Origin: Deltaproteobacteria bacterium
Lineage (GTDB): Bacteria; Desulfobacterota; DSM-4660; Desulfatiglandales; HGW-15
DNA: 20,118 nt
Assembly: GCA_019308985.1 (NCBI GenBank)
Contig: JAFDHB010000121.1
Location: 1-20,118 of the forward strand
Reading direction: 5' to 3'
Part shown: piece by piece, positions 1 through 7,533 of the stretch
Layout of the letters: the number at the start of each line of letters is the position of its first letter
Numbering within the stretch: the stretch's first letter is position 1
The notes under the pieces: model-generated
Told to the model about the DNA's origin: nothing
Databases searched by the model: none
The model's input: only the letters and a program-made list of their open reading frames with translations
Made by a program: the position numbers and the translations under genes

Positions 1-1776
<1,776 letters not shown>

Positions 1777-1798
1777 GGTCATAAACCCCTTTCTAAGC

Positions 1799-1817
1799 TT
1801 GATGGCTTCGTAAAAAG
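1799..1817 (+). repeat. Solo end of the MITE-like element in the recA leader
   Basis: These 19 bases (TTGATGGCTTCGTAAAAAG) are identical to the left end of the repeat copy at 19992-20010 and match the copy at 9373-9391 except for the first base. No internal or right-end sequence follows, so this is a truncated or decayed copy. On the recA sense strand it lies immediately upstream of the AAAGGGG ribosome-binding site and so falls in the recA 5' leader. Confidence 0.75.
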
Positions 1818-1851
1818 ACCTTTAAAAAAACTTTCGCAAATATAGAAGGTC

Positions 1852-2424
1852 TCATCCCCTGCCCAAGGGCCACGAAGACAATTTGGTGTATTCCGCCCCG
1901 CTTGGTTTAAGATCGCTCTTAAGCAGCACCAGCTCCCCCACTGAACACCTGGGACTCTTCAAGTCAGCGTACTTCCTTACCAGTTCTTGGATCCGGGGCT
2001 TGGGGCCGCCCGATTTTCGGAATCTACCCAGGGTGAGGTGGGGCCTGAAAGGCCTTTTCTCCTCCCTTATCCCGAATCTGGCAAGGGGCCTCTGGAGATC
2101 ATCCCGGAACTTTGACAGCCTTTCCATGTCGCCCTCAAGACCAAGCCACATTACCCTTGGGCGCCTTGCATCAGGAAAGAATCCGACCCCGCGGACCGAG
2201 ATCTCGAAGGCATCGTATCTTTCGCAGATCTCTCTGATTTGGGGATCCATTTCCGGGATTCTCTCCTGGGCGATATTCCCCATAAAGATCACGGTCAGGT
2301 GAACGTTCTCCACCTTGACCCACTTCACGTCCAGGTCGAATCTCCTTACCTCGGATGACACCTTTTCCAAGACCCCCTTGATTTCAGGGGGCAGCTCAAA
2401 GGCCAGGAATGAACGGATCTCCAT
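1852..2424 (-). CDS. thpR: RNA 2',3'-cyclic phosphodiesterase (2H phosphoesterase)
   Basis: A 190-aa member of the LigT/ThpR branch of the 2H phosphoesterase superfamily, which opens 2',3'-cyclic phosphates on RNA. Both catalytic HxT tetrads are present: HLTV at 42-45 and HLTL at 129-132, the second in the typical context RPFRPHLTLGRFR. The N-terminus MEIRSFLAFELPPEIK is typical of the family, as is the length. An AAGG lies 7 nt before the ATG. The start codon overlaps the 3' end of cinA by 29 bp, implying translational coupling in a pgpA-cinA-thpR-recA operon. The physiological substrate is not well defined for this family. Confidence 0.92.
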   Translation of the reverse strand: MEIRSFLAFELPPEIKGVLEKVSSEVRRFDLDVKWVKVENVHLTVIFMGNIAQERIPEMDPQIREICERYDAFEISVRGVGFFPDARRPRVMWLGLEGDMERLSKFRDDLQRPLARFGIREEKRPFRPHLTLGRFRKSGGPKPRIQELVRKYADLKSPRCSVGELVLLKSDLKPSGAEYTKLSSWPLGRG

Positions 2425-3664
2425 TTAAGTGCCTTCTAACCCAGTCGAGCGCCATCATCGCAGAGTTTGCTTTTATCTGGTGCCGGGTCCCCCAGAAACG
2501 GTATTTCCCGCAAAGGGTATGATTCACGGCCCTTGCAAGCCCTATGTGAACGGTTCCCACGGGCTTAGCCCTGGTTCCCCCTTCCGGCCCTGCAATACCG
2601 GTTACGGCCAGCCCGATATCCGTGTCCAGCCTTACCCTGACTCCTTCTGCCATCTCGCGAACCGTCGGCTCGCTGACGGCCCCGTTTTTCTCAAGGGTAG
2701 AGTGGGATACACCCAGCAATTCCACCTTGGATTCATTGCTGTAGGCAACCACTCCGCCCATGTAATAGGAAGAGCTGCCCGGAACGTTCGTGATCAGATT
2801 CCCGATAAGCCCCCCTGTGCACGATTCCGCGGTGGCGATTGTGAGTGCCCTTTCCCGCAACAGGGCACCCACCACCTCTTCCATGGATTCCAAGCCGGTG
2901 GCGAATACATGTGCTCCGAGAAGCTTTCTGATCTCCGCTTCCACAACGTCCAGTTCCCTTACAACAGAAGGTTCATCATGTCCCCTCAGGCTGATCGTGA
3001 TATGGTTTTCCGGAAAATGGGGATAGAAACCCAACACTACCTCTTTGCTTTTCTCGGGGAGATCCCTCAGGATCTCCACTATACTCGGTTCGCTGAGGCC
3101 ATAGACCTTGAGTATGCGCTGCCTGAGGACAGGCAGGGTCTTGGCCCTCATCAAGATCTCCGGTATGACGTACTTGTCCATCAAATAGCGCATTTGGTCC
3201 GGGACACCAGGCAGAAAATACAACAGGGTGTTCCCTTCCACAAGCGAGAAGCCGCACATCGCCCCTTTCGGGTGGAGTATCTTGGACCCCTCAGGCATCC
3301 ATGCCATTTTTTCCAGGGACTTGGACATGCTTATGCCCCTGGAGGCCACGTAGTTCTTTATATGGGCGTACATCTTCCTATCCAGGCAAAGGGGCCTTTC
3401 AAGGGCATTGGCCGCGATCTCGCAGGTCATATCATCTTCCGTAGAGCCGAGTCCTCCGGTAACGATCACGAAGCCGGGGTTCTTCACCGCCCTTTTTAAT
3501 GCCGTTGCCACCTTCTCCTGGTCATCTCCGACAGTGGTAATCCTCGTCACCTTGAGACCAGAGGCGGTCAGCCTGCCAGCCGCATACCATGAGTTGAGGT
3601 CCATGACCCTGCCGGAGATCAACTCGTTTCCAATGGTTATGATCTCACCATGCATACAAAGCAA
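2396..3664 (-). CDS. cinA: CinA-family protein: molybdopterin-binding-like domain plus nicotinamide-nucleotide amidase domain
   Basis: A 422-aa two-domain CinA. The N-terminal part is MoaB/MogA-like (GEIITIGNELISGRVMD at 6-22; TGGLGSTEDD at 69-78; LPGVPDQM near 151-158). In this family that domain is linked to ADP-ribose pyrophosphatase activity. The C-terminal part is the PncC nicotinamide-nucleotide amidase domain (AESCTGG at 279-285, then YYMGGVVAYSN and TGIAGPEGGT), which hydrolyses NMN to NaMN in pyridine-nucleotide salvage. The full-length frame starts with TTG at 3664; an ATG three codons later (3655) is the likelier start for the conserved MHGEIITIGNE. Either start overlaps the pgpA stop (by 20 or 11 bp). 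The neighbouring recA recalls the competence-inducible cinA-recA order of Gram-positives, but no competence genes are seen here. Confidence 0.95.
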   Translation of the reverse strand: MLCMHGEIITIGNELISGRVMDLNSWYAAGRLTASGLKVTRITTVGDDQEKVATALKRAVKNPGFVIVTGGLGSTEDDMTCEIAANALERPLCLDRKMYAHIKNYVASRGISMSKSLEKMAWMPEGSKILHPKGAMCGFSLVEGNTLLYFLPGVPDQMRYLMDKYVIPEILMRAKTLPVLRQRILKVYGLSEPSIVEILRDLPEKSKEVVLGFYPHFPENHITISLRGHDEPSVVRELDVVEAEIRKLLGAHVFATGLESMEEVVGALLRERALTIATAESCTGGLIGNLITNVPGSSSYYMGGVVAYSNESKVELLGVSHSTLEKNGAVSEPTVREMAEGVRVRLDTDIGLAVTGIAGPEGGTRAKPVGTVHIGLARAVNHTLCGKYRFWGTRHQIKANSAMMALDWVRRHLNGDPFIPGL

Positions 3665-4157
3665 TCGCCGCTCTCAAGCAGAGATTGGCATAGATCCCTG
3701 CCAGGATATCATCCAAGACGATCCCCGCTCCCCCTCCCAGCCTCTCAAGTCTCTTTATTGGGAAGGGCTTCAGGATATCAAAGGCCCTAAAAAGAAGGAA
3801 CCCCGAGATCACCGTGACCCAAGACAGGGGCAACAGGGACAATGTGACGAGGAATCCGGCTATCTCGTCAATAACGATCTCCGGAGGATCCTTCCTCCCG
3901 AGCAACTTGTGGCTCACCCCCGATGCCCACAGGGAGACGCCTATGAAGAGGATCAAAAACAGGATCCCTGGAATGGCCCCCAGATACTTCATGAAAAGAA
4001 CAACCGGCACAGCCGCCAGGGTACCGAATGTCCCGGGGGCCTTGGGCATGAGGCCGGCACAGAACCAGGATGAAAGGGCAAAGGCCGCTTTTCCCAAAAA
4101 ATCAGCTCTTTGAAAGGATTGTCTCAAAGAGAGATTATCAGATTGGGTACAAGACAT
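3645..4157 (-). CDS. pgpA: Phosphatidylglycerophosphatase A
   Basis: Integral inner-membrane phosphatase converting phosphatidylglycerophosphate to phosphatidylglycerol. The open frame extends upstream to 4211, but its first 18 codons run into an inverted-repeat element. The ATG at 4157 has a strong AAGGGGG 6 nt upstream (plus-strand 4164-4170), so I start there, giving 170 aa, normal for PgpA. Signature motifs in this numbering are GTFGTL at 42-47, KDPPEIVIDEIAG at 89-101, FRAFDILKPFP near 123-133 and LDDILAG at 148-154. Hydrophobic stretches near 46-80, 100-125 and the C-terminus fit several membrane segments. It is the first gene of the cinA-thpR-recA-alaS run. The region around its start can fold on itself, which may control translation (see findings). 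Confidence 0.93.
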   Translation of the reverse strand: MSCTQSDNLSLRQSFQRADFLGKAAFALSSWFCAGLMPKAPGTFGTLAAVPVVLFMKYLGAIPGILFLILFIGVSLWASGVSHKLLGRKDPPEIVIDEIAGFLVTLSLLPLSWVTVISGFLLFRAFDILKPFPIKRLERLGGGAGIVLDDILAGIYANLCLRAAIALYAW

Positions 4158-4174
4158 CAAGGGCCCCCTTGATG
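4155..4174 (-). promoter_or_regulatory. Self-complementary sequence over the pgpA ribosome-binding site and start codon
   Basis: On the pgpA sense strand the sequence reads CATCAAGGGGGCCCTTGATG. The outer seven bases on each side pair (CATCAAG with CTTGATG), leaving a 6-nt GGGGCC loop. The start codon is the last three bases of the stem, and the Shine-Dalgarno AAGGGGG spans the stem and loop. The pairing is read directly from the sequence; a regulatory role is inference. Confidence 0.45.
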
Positions 4175-4296
4175 CTTCCGGAAAAACCCCATCTGCGGCG
4201 TTGCGTTGCATCTTTAGTCACTGCGGCGTACTCCTATGTACGCCTCGTTCCTAAAGATTTGCGGCGCCTTGCATCTGGAGCTTTTCAGAAAGCATC
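4171..4296. repeat. Small inverted-repeat element (MITE/REP-like), subfamily 1
   Basis: A 126-bp imperfect palindrome. The termini are GATGCTT (4171-4177) and AAGCATC (4290-4296). Internal pairs include ATCTTTAG (4210-4217) with CTAAAGAT (4251-4258) and GGCGTAC (4225-4231) with GTACGCC (4238-4244) around a 6-nt loop. Its core resembles the elements at 9375-9612 and 19996-20118 (TGCG..TTGC..CATC, then GGCGTAC/GTACGCCTC, then GCGCCTTG, then AGCTTTT), so they look like diverged members of one family. No coding capacity. It forms the leader of pgpA. Confidence 0.75.
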
Positions 4297-4504
4297 AGAG
4301 TTTGGGATTCTATCAGTTAATTATCGTTCTGTTATCGGAACATTACCGATAGGGTAGCCAACCCCAGGGACCACAACGGTAAATGCCATGAACTCAATGT
4401 CTTTTGGCCATAAATGCGTCTAGCGGAAAGGCTCTAGGCAACACGCTGTCTAGGGATTATCGGTACTCTCCGCAGGGCATAGATTAACATAAACGCTGAG
4501 CACA
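4297..4504. other. Intergenic stretch between larC and pgpA, no gene found
   Basis: No frame here has a supported start and no RNA gene was recognised. A small hairpin TATCGG-N7-CCGATA lies near 4334-4352. Together with the element at 4171-4296 it separates the larC stop from the pgpA start. It must contain the pgpA promoter, unless transcription reads through from larC, but no clear -35/-10 pair was visible. Confidence 0.5.
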
Positions 4505-5686
4505 TCAGCCGGTCGCTCGTTCCTTCTTTCTTGAGGAGAGGATCCACTGGTAGACCTCTCTAAGGGGCAGGTCGTTGGCCTCTGCGATCTTCCTGCATGA
4601 TTCGAACTCCGGCAGGATGCGGCTGGTCCCATCGGGCAACATCACTTCCTTTGCTTTCAGGGTGCCCCAGGGGCTATCCACCTCCACCACGGACCTTTGA
4701 AGCATCATCCGCTCGCTGTATCGAAACCTGATACCAAGAGTAGTGCTCTCGTTGAATACTATGCCTGCCAGGATATCCCTCTGGTGGGGCCGGCACAACA
4801 CCTGGACAAGGGTTCCGGGGCGGCTCTTTTTCATTTGTACCGGGATGAAAAGGACGTCCAGGGCGCCTGCCTCCATGAGGCGATCCATCATATACCCGAG
4901 CCATTCGGGGTTCGAGTCATCCACGTTGGCTTCAAGGACGAGAATAGTCTCCTCCGCGACTCGGCACAGGGGATCACCGGTAATAATACGGAGCAGGTTG
5001 GGTCGGTCTTGAAGCTCTCGGCTCCCCACGCCGTATCCCACCTTGTCCACCTTCATGGGCGGCATGCGGCCCCAGGACTCAGCCAGAACCTTCACCAGGG
5101 CCGCACCCGTAGGGGTCACAAGCTCGTGGGGCAGCCCGGAGTCATGGACCGGGAGGCCCCTGAGGAGTGCGATAGTTGCAGGGGCAGGGTTTGGGAGCCT
5201 GCCGTGCCTGGTTTGTATGAACCCGCTGCCCATGGGCAGGGAGGAGCAATAAATGGACGTGAGGCCGAGGTATTCTATCCCAAACACGCAACCGACTATA
5301 TCTATTATGGAGTCAACCGCCCCCACCTCGTGGAAGTGGACCCTTTCAGGAGGGAGGTCGTGAATCTTGCCCTCTTCCCTGGCGATCGCCTCGAATACTT
5401 GGACGCTCTTCTCCTTGACCTCTGGAGCGAGAGTGGATGCCATGATCATGTCCCTGATGGTCTTGAAATCCCTTTTCTCCTGTGCCTCCCTTTCGTATTG
5501 GAGCACAAAACGGGTGCCGTGGACGTGATTCCTGTGTTCTTTCCTGACGTCCACCTTATAGCCCCTGATGGGAAGGGATAGGAGGGCCTGCTCCAGTTCT
5601 TCCACGGGAAGGCCCAGATCGATCAGGGCGCCCAGGAACATGTCGCCGCTGATGCCTGAAAAACAGTCCAGGTAGGCAAGCTTCAT
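4505..5686 (-). CDS. larC: Nickel-pincer cofactor biosynthesis protein LarC (single chain)
   Basis: A 393-aa protein of the LarC family (formerly DUF111). LarC inserts nickel, in a CTP-dependent reaction, into pyridinium-3,5-bisthiocarboxylic acid mononucleotide to make the nickel-pincer nucleotide of lactate racemase and related enzymes. Family landmarks are the N-terminus MKLAYLDCFSGISGDMFLGA, a His-rich HFHEVGAVDSIIDIVG near 117-132, the segment HGRLPNPAPATIALLRGLP, then HELVTPTGAALVKVL, and VLEANVDDSNPEWLGYMMDR in the C-terminal half. In Lactiplantibacillus plantarum the protein is made through a larC1/larC2 programmed frameshift; here it is one uninterrupted frame. The ATG is preceded by a GGGGGT about 6 nt upstream. 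No larA, larB or larE is in the window, so the client enzyme is unknown. Confidence 0.93.
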   Translation of the reverse strand: MKLAYLDCFSGISGDMFLGALIDLGLPVEELEQALLSLPIRGYKVDVRKEHRNHVHGTRFVLQYEREAQEKRDFKTIRDMIMASTLAPEVKEKSVQVFEAIAREEGKIHDLPPERVHFHEVGAVDSIIDIVGCVFGIEYLGLTSIYCSSLPMGSGFIQTRHGRLPNPAPATIALLRGLPVHDSGLPHELVTPTGAALVKVLAESWGRMPPMKVDKVGYGVGSRELQDRPNLLRIITGDPLCRVAEETILVLEANVDDSNPEWLGYMMDRLMEAGALDVLFIPVQMKKSRPGTLVQVLCRPHQRDILAGIVFNESTTLGIRFRYSERMMLQRSVVEVDSPWGTLKAKEVMLPDGTSRILPEFESCRKIAEANDLPLREVYQWILSSRKKERATG

Positions 5687-5857
5687 GGTTCGACCCCCGC
5701 AAGAAGGGCCATCCCTCTCCCCTGTATGGCCATGGTCCGTGCGCGTTTCATTAGGCCTCTATACCAGCGCCCGTCGCCATTGTCAACGGACAAGAAAAAA
5801 GGAAGTGAGCAGAAGGACAGAGGACGGACGACCGAGGACCGACGACAAAGGCGGCAC

Positions 5858-5900
5858 TCAAGGTTCAAGGTTCAAAGTTCAAGGTTCAGGGTTCAAGGTT
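5858..5900 (+). repeat. Heptamer array, TTCAAGG type (locus 1)
   Basis: Six consecutive 7-bp units: a first unit reading CTCAAGG (its leading C is at 5857), then TTCAAGG, TTCAAAG, TTCAAGG, TTCAGGG and TTCAAGG. It is preceded by GGCGGCA (the inner half of the GCCGCC/GGCGGC hairpin seen at other loci) and followed by the REP-like hairpin at 5909-5923. It is the same module as at 11013-11095, in the opposite orientation. Confidence 0.85.
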
Positions 5901-5908
5901 ACGGGATC

Positions 5909-5923
5909 GCGGCAAGATGCCGC
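5909..5923 (-). repeat. REP-like hairpin (locus 1)
   Basis: GCGGCA-AGA-TGCCGC, a 6-bp perfect stem with a 3-nt loop. On the minus strand it is preceded by GTGGGA, which gives the head-plus-palindrome form of bacterial REP sequences. The same core recurs at 11013-11027, 16715-16729 and 19936-19950. Confidence 0.75.
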
Positions 5924-6061
5924 TCCCACGTCCTTTTTGTCTTCGGTCTCCGGTCCTCTTTCCGGCTGCTTACTGCTCACTTCCCCTCTTCCTGCTTTCT
6001 GCTTAGCCACTTTCCTCTTGCCTCTAACCTCAGGCCTCCAACCTCAAACATTCCCTGGATC

Positions 6062-6076
6062 GCAACAAAATGTTGC
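6062..6076 (-). repeat. REP-like hairpin with compensatory stem change (locus 2)
   Basis: GCAACA-AAA-TGTTGC. It matches the GCGGCA-AGA-TGCCGC hairpins, with both G:C pairs in the stem centre replaced by A:T on both sides. On the minus strand the head reads GTAGGA and the tail GCGATCC, as in the other copies. The paired substitution indicates that the stem itself is conserved. Confidence 0.75.
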
Positions 6077-6091
6077 TCCTACAGAGGAGAG

Positions 6092-6154
6092 GTTCAGGGT
6101 TCAAGGTTCAAAGTTCAAGGTTCAAAATTCAGGATTCAAAATTCAAAATTCAGC
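6092..6154 (+). repeat. Heptamer array, GTTCAAG/ATTCAAA type (locus 2)
   Basis: Nine units in perfect phase: GTTCAGG, GTTCAAG, GTTCAAA, GTTCAAG, GTTCAAA, ATTCAGG, ATTCAAA, ATTCAAA, ATTCAGC. The drift from GTTCAAG to ATTCAAA along the array suggests local unit duplication and homogenisation. Confidence 0.85.
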
Positions 6155-6177
6155 GCGTCGTCGGTCGTCTCTCCCTC

Positions 6178-6222
6178 TGCTCACTGCTGACTGCTCACTG
6201 CTCACTTTCCCCTTCTGCTCAC
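6178..6222. repeat. Heptamer array, TGCTCAC type
   Basis: Four in-phase units TGCTCAC, TGCTGAC, TGCTCAC and TGCTCAC at 6178-6205, then a decayed stretch and another TGCTCAC at 6216-6222. It overlaps the 3' end of the radical SAM gene and supplies its stop codon and last residues. Confidence 0.75.
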
Positions 6223-7185
6223 TCTTCTATCGTGCGAGAAAGGGTCCTCGAGGCGAAAATCCGGGAGAAAGGGATCAATCTCCCAGGCCCCAAGATCGGC
6301 TTCTTCTGGGAGCTGGACGTAAATATGTTCAAAACCCAGCTCCAGGACATGTTCGTAGGCCCTGTCAAATTCCTCCCGGGTAATGGTCCGGTTCAGTGAA
6401 TGGTCCCTCGTGGCCTTCGCGGGACAGAACTGGGACATCAGGCTCAGGGGCAAAGACGGCCCGAATTCAAGAAACAGGGTGGTGAGCGCATCGAGGGTAT
6501 TCTTCGTCTTGCCGGGGAGGATCAGGTGTCTCACCAGGACACCTCTCTTGGCGATCCCTGGCTCCCCTTCATCGGAAGCCAGGAAACCCTTCTGCTTGAC
6601 CATTTGGGAGATCGCATCCAGGGCGACCTCCGGATAGTCTTCGCACCCGGACAGGGCCTTGGAAAGCCTCTTATCCGAGTACTTGAAGTCAGGGAGGTAG
6701 ATGTCCCCATAATCCTGGGCCATCCTTACCATTTCCGAGGATTGATACCCTGAAACATTGTACACGATGGGGACCCGGAACCCTTTTTCCCTGAGGAGTG
6801 AAACCAGCTCAAAGGTGTGGGGGAAGAAGTGGTCGGGTGTGACTAAGTTGACGTTGTGCACACCATGCTCCAGGATCATGGAGGCGATCCTGTGAAAGAG
6901 ATCCTGAGTGTCCGTGAAATTGCCCAAGCCTTGCCTGGAAATTTGATAGTTCTGACAGTAGGTGCATCCAAGGGAGCAGCCCGTAAAGAAGACAGTGCCC
7001 GAACCCCTTTGGCCGCTGATGGGCGGTTCTTCTCCCAAGTGGGGCCCCGCGTAGGCCACCCTGAGACGGGAGCCTTCTCCACAAAATCCCCGCCTGTTAG
7101 ATGTGCGGTCAACGCCACAGTTTCTGGGACACAGCCGGCACTCCTTGTAAAACCTATCCAAATCCATAATCCGAAATCTCGGCAT
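6202..7185 (-). CDS. Radical SAM protein, PflX/COG1313 family
   Basis: A 327-aa radical SAM enzyme. The SAM-cleaving [4Fe-4S] motif is CSLGCTYC (CxxxCxxC) at about 71-78. A second Cys cluster near the N-terminus (CRLCPRNCGVDR, then GFCGE) is typical of the PflX group related to pyruvate formate-lyase activases; that group's substrate is not established. Other landmarks are EPPISGQRGSGTVFFTGC and the C-terminal SQFCPA. The start is uncertain: ATG at 7185 or the in-frame ATG at 7167 (MDLDRFYKE), neither with a strong ribosome-binding site. The last residues (VSRRGK) and the stop are encoded by heptamer-repeat DNA, so the original C-terminus may have been altered. It is upstream of larC on the same strand but about 515 bp away, so an operon is doubtful. 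The AmrS (AmmeMemoRadiSam) group is a less likely alternative. Confidence 0.85.
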   Translation of the reverse strand: MPRFRIMDLDRFYKECRLCPRNCGVDRTSNRRGFCGEGSRLRVAYAGPHLGEEPPISGQRGSGTVFFTGCSLGCTYCQNYQISRQGLGNFTDTQDLFHRIASMILEHGVHNVNLVTPDHFFPHTFELVSLLREKGFRVPIVYNVSGYQSSEMVRMAQDYGDIYLPDFKYSDKRLSKALSGCEDYPEVALDAISQMVKQKGFLASDEGEPGIAKRGVLVRHLILPGKTKNTLDALTTLFLEFGPSLPLSLMSQFCPAKATRDHSLNRTITREEFDRAYEHVLELGFEHIYVQLPEEADLGAWEIDPFLPDFRLEDPFSHDRRVSRRGK

Positions 7186-7252
7186 GCAGCATCTATGTTT
7201 CTATTATGGCAAATTCACGGAGTCTATCAAGAGGGTAAAAAAGAAGTAACAA

Positions 7253-7332
7253 CTGACCGACGACCGATGACCGCGGACCGCAGAATTGAAAAGTATCAGT
7301 CACTTGTAACTCCTCACTCGTATCTCCCCGAG
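7253..7332. repeat. Heptamer tracts, NNGACCG and NNTCACT types (locus 3, left part)
   Basis: CTGACCG, ACGACCG, ATGACCG and CGGACCG occupy 7253-7280 in phase. After a short break, AGTCACT, TGTAACT, CCTCACT and CGTATCT occupy 7298-7325. The same GACCG type occurs at 5815-5846 and 16683-16708, again next to a TGAA-type array. Confidence 0.75.
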
Positions 7333-7333
7333 A

Positions 7334-7417
7334 TTTTGAACCCTGAACCTTGAACCCTGAACTTTGAACTTTGAACCTTGAACCTTGAACCTTGAACTTT
7401 GAACCTTGAACCCTGAA
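7334..7417 (-). repeat. Heptamer array, 12 units (locus 3)
   Basis: Twelve consecutive 7-bp units in perfect phase, each ending TGAA: one TTTTGAA, three CCCTGAA, five CCTTGAA and three CTTTGAA. Variation is confined to positions 1-3 of the unit. The array lies between the divergent radical SAM gene and the nucleotide-sugar dehydrogenase. Confidence 0.9.
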
Positions 7418-7418
7418 T

Positions 7419-7433
7419 GCCGCCCTTGGCGGC
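7419..7433. repeat. Module-end hairpin GCCGCC-CTT-GGCGGC (locus 3)
   Basis: A perfect 6-bp stem with a 3-nt loop, one base after the last TGAA unit and followed by TGACCAGA. Locus 4 has the same hairpin at the same distance (11081-11095), followed by AGACCAGA. Confidence 0.75.
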
Positions 7434-7453
7434 TGACCAGATCAACGATTTTC

Positions 7454-7482
7454 TTGACTTCTCGGGGAAGCTCATCTAGTTT
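7454..7482 (+). promoter_or_regulatory. Candidate sigma-70 type promoter for the nucleotide-sugar dehydrogenase
   Basis: TTGACT at 7454-7459, a 17-bp spacer, then TAGTTT at 7477-7482. The -35 matches 5 of 6 consensus bases but the -10 only 3 of 6. Its position, about 50 nt before the start codon and just outside the repeat module, is suitable. Confidence 0.35.
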
Positions 7483-7533
7483 TTGCCTCATTCTGAAGCA
7501 AAGGTGCAAGCTTGAGCAGAGAGGAGATGACCT

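Larger units (their letters stand above)
5687..6177. repeat. Mosaic of degenerate heptanucleotide tracts and REP-like hairpins between the radical SAM gene and larC
   Basis: After about 100 unremarkable bases upstream of larC, nearly everything to 6177 keeps a 7-bp period. GGACAGA/CGACCGA-type units lie at 5815-5846, TTCAAGG units at 5858-5900, GTCTTCG/TGCTTAC/TCTAACC-type units at 5939-6050 and GTTCAAG/ATTCAAA units at 6092-6154. Hairpins sit at 5909-5923 and 6062-6076. Open frames across this region encode only heptapeptide repeats such as FKVQGSR and are not credible genes. Confidence 0.8.

Noticed and set aside
1783..1851. LexA operator upstream of recA
   Set aside because: No match to the operators I know (CTGT-N8-ACAG, GAAC-N4-GTTC or the GGTT-type deltaproteobacterial site); the region is T-rich and holds the repeat remnant.
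2429..3499. Plus-strand 356-aa frame
   Set aside because: It lies wholly antisense to cinA, whose protein is clearly recognisable; the antisense translation has no recognisable motif.
4171..4211. Extra 18 N-terminal residues of PgpA from the longest frame
   Set aside because: They are encoded by the inverted-repeat element and have no ribosome-binding site, while the ATG at 4157 has a strong one and gives the normal length.
4697..5581. Plus-strand 294-aa frame
   Set aside because: Antisense to larC, whose family motifs are unambiguous.
5685..6383. Long plus-strand frames with repeated VQGSRFKV-type peptides
   Set aside because: Any run of TTCAAGG heptamers is stop-free in every frame, so these frames are by-products of the arrays. 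They have no supported start and lie opposite the radical SAM gene at their 3' end.
7334..7417. CRISPR array
   Set aside because: The 7-bp units are contiguous with no spacers of constant length, no 24-40 bp repeat and no cas genes.
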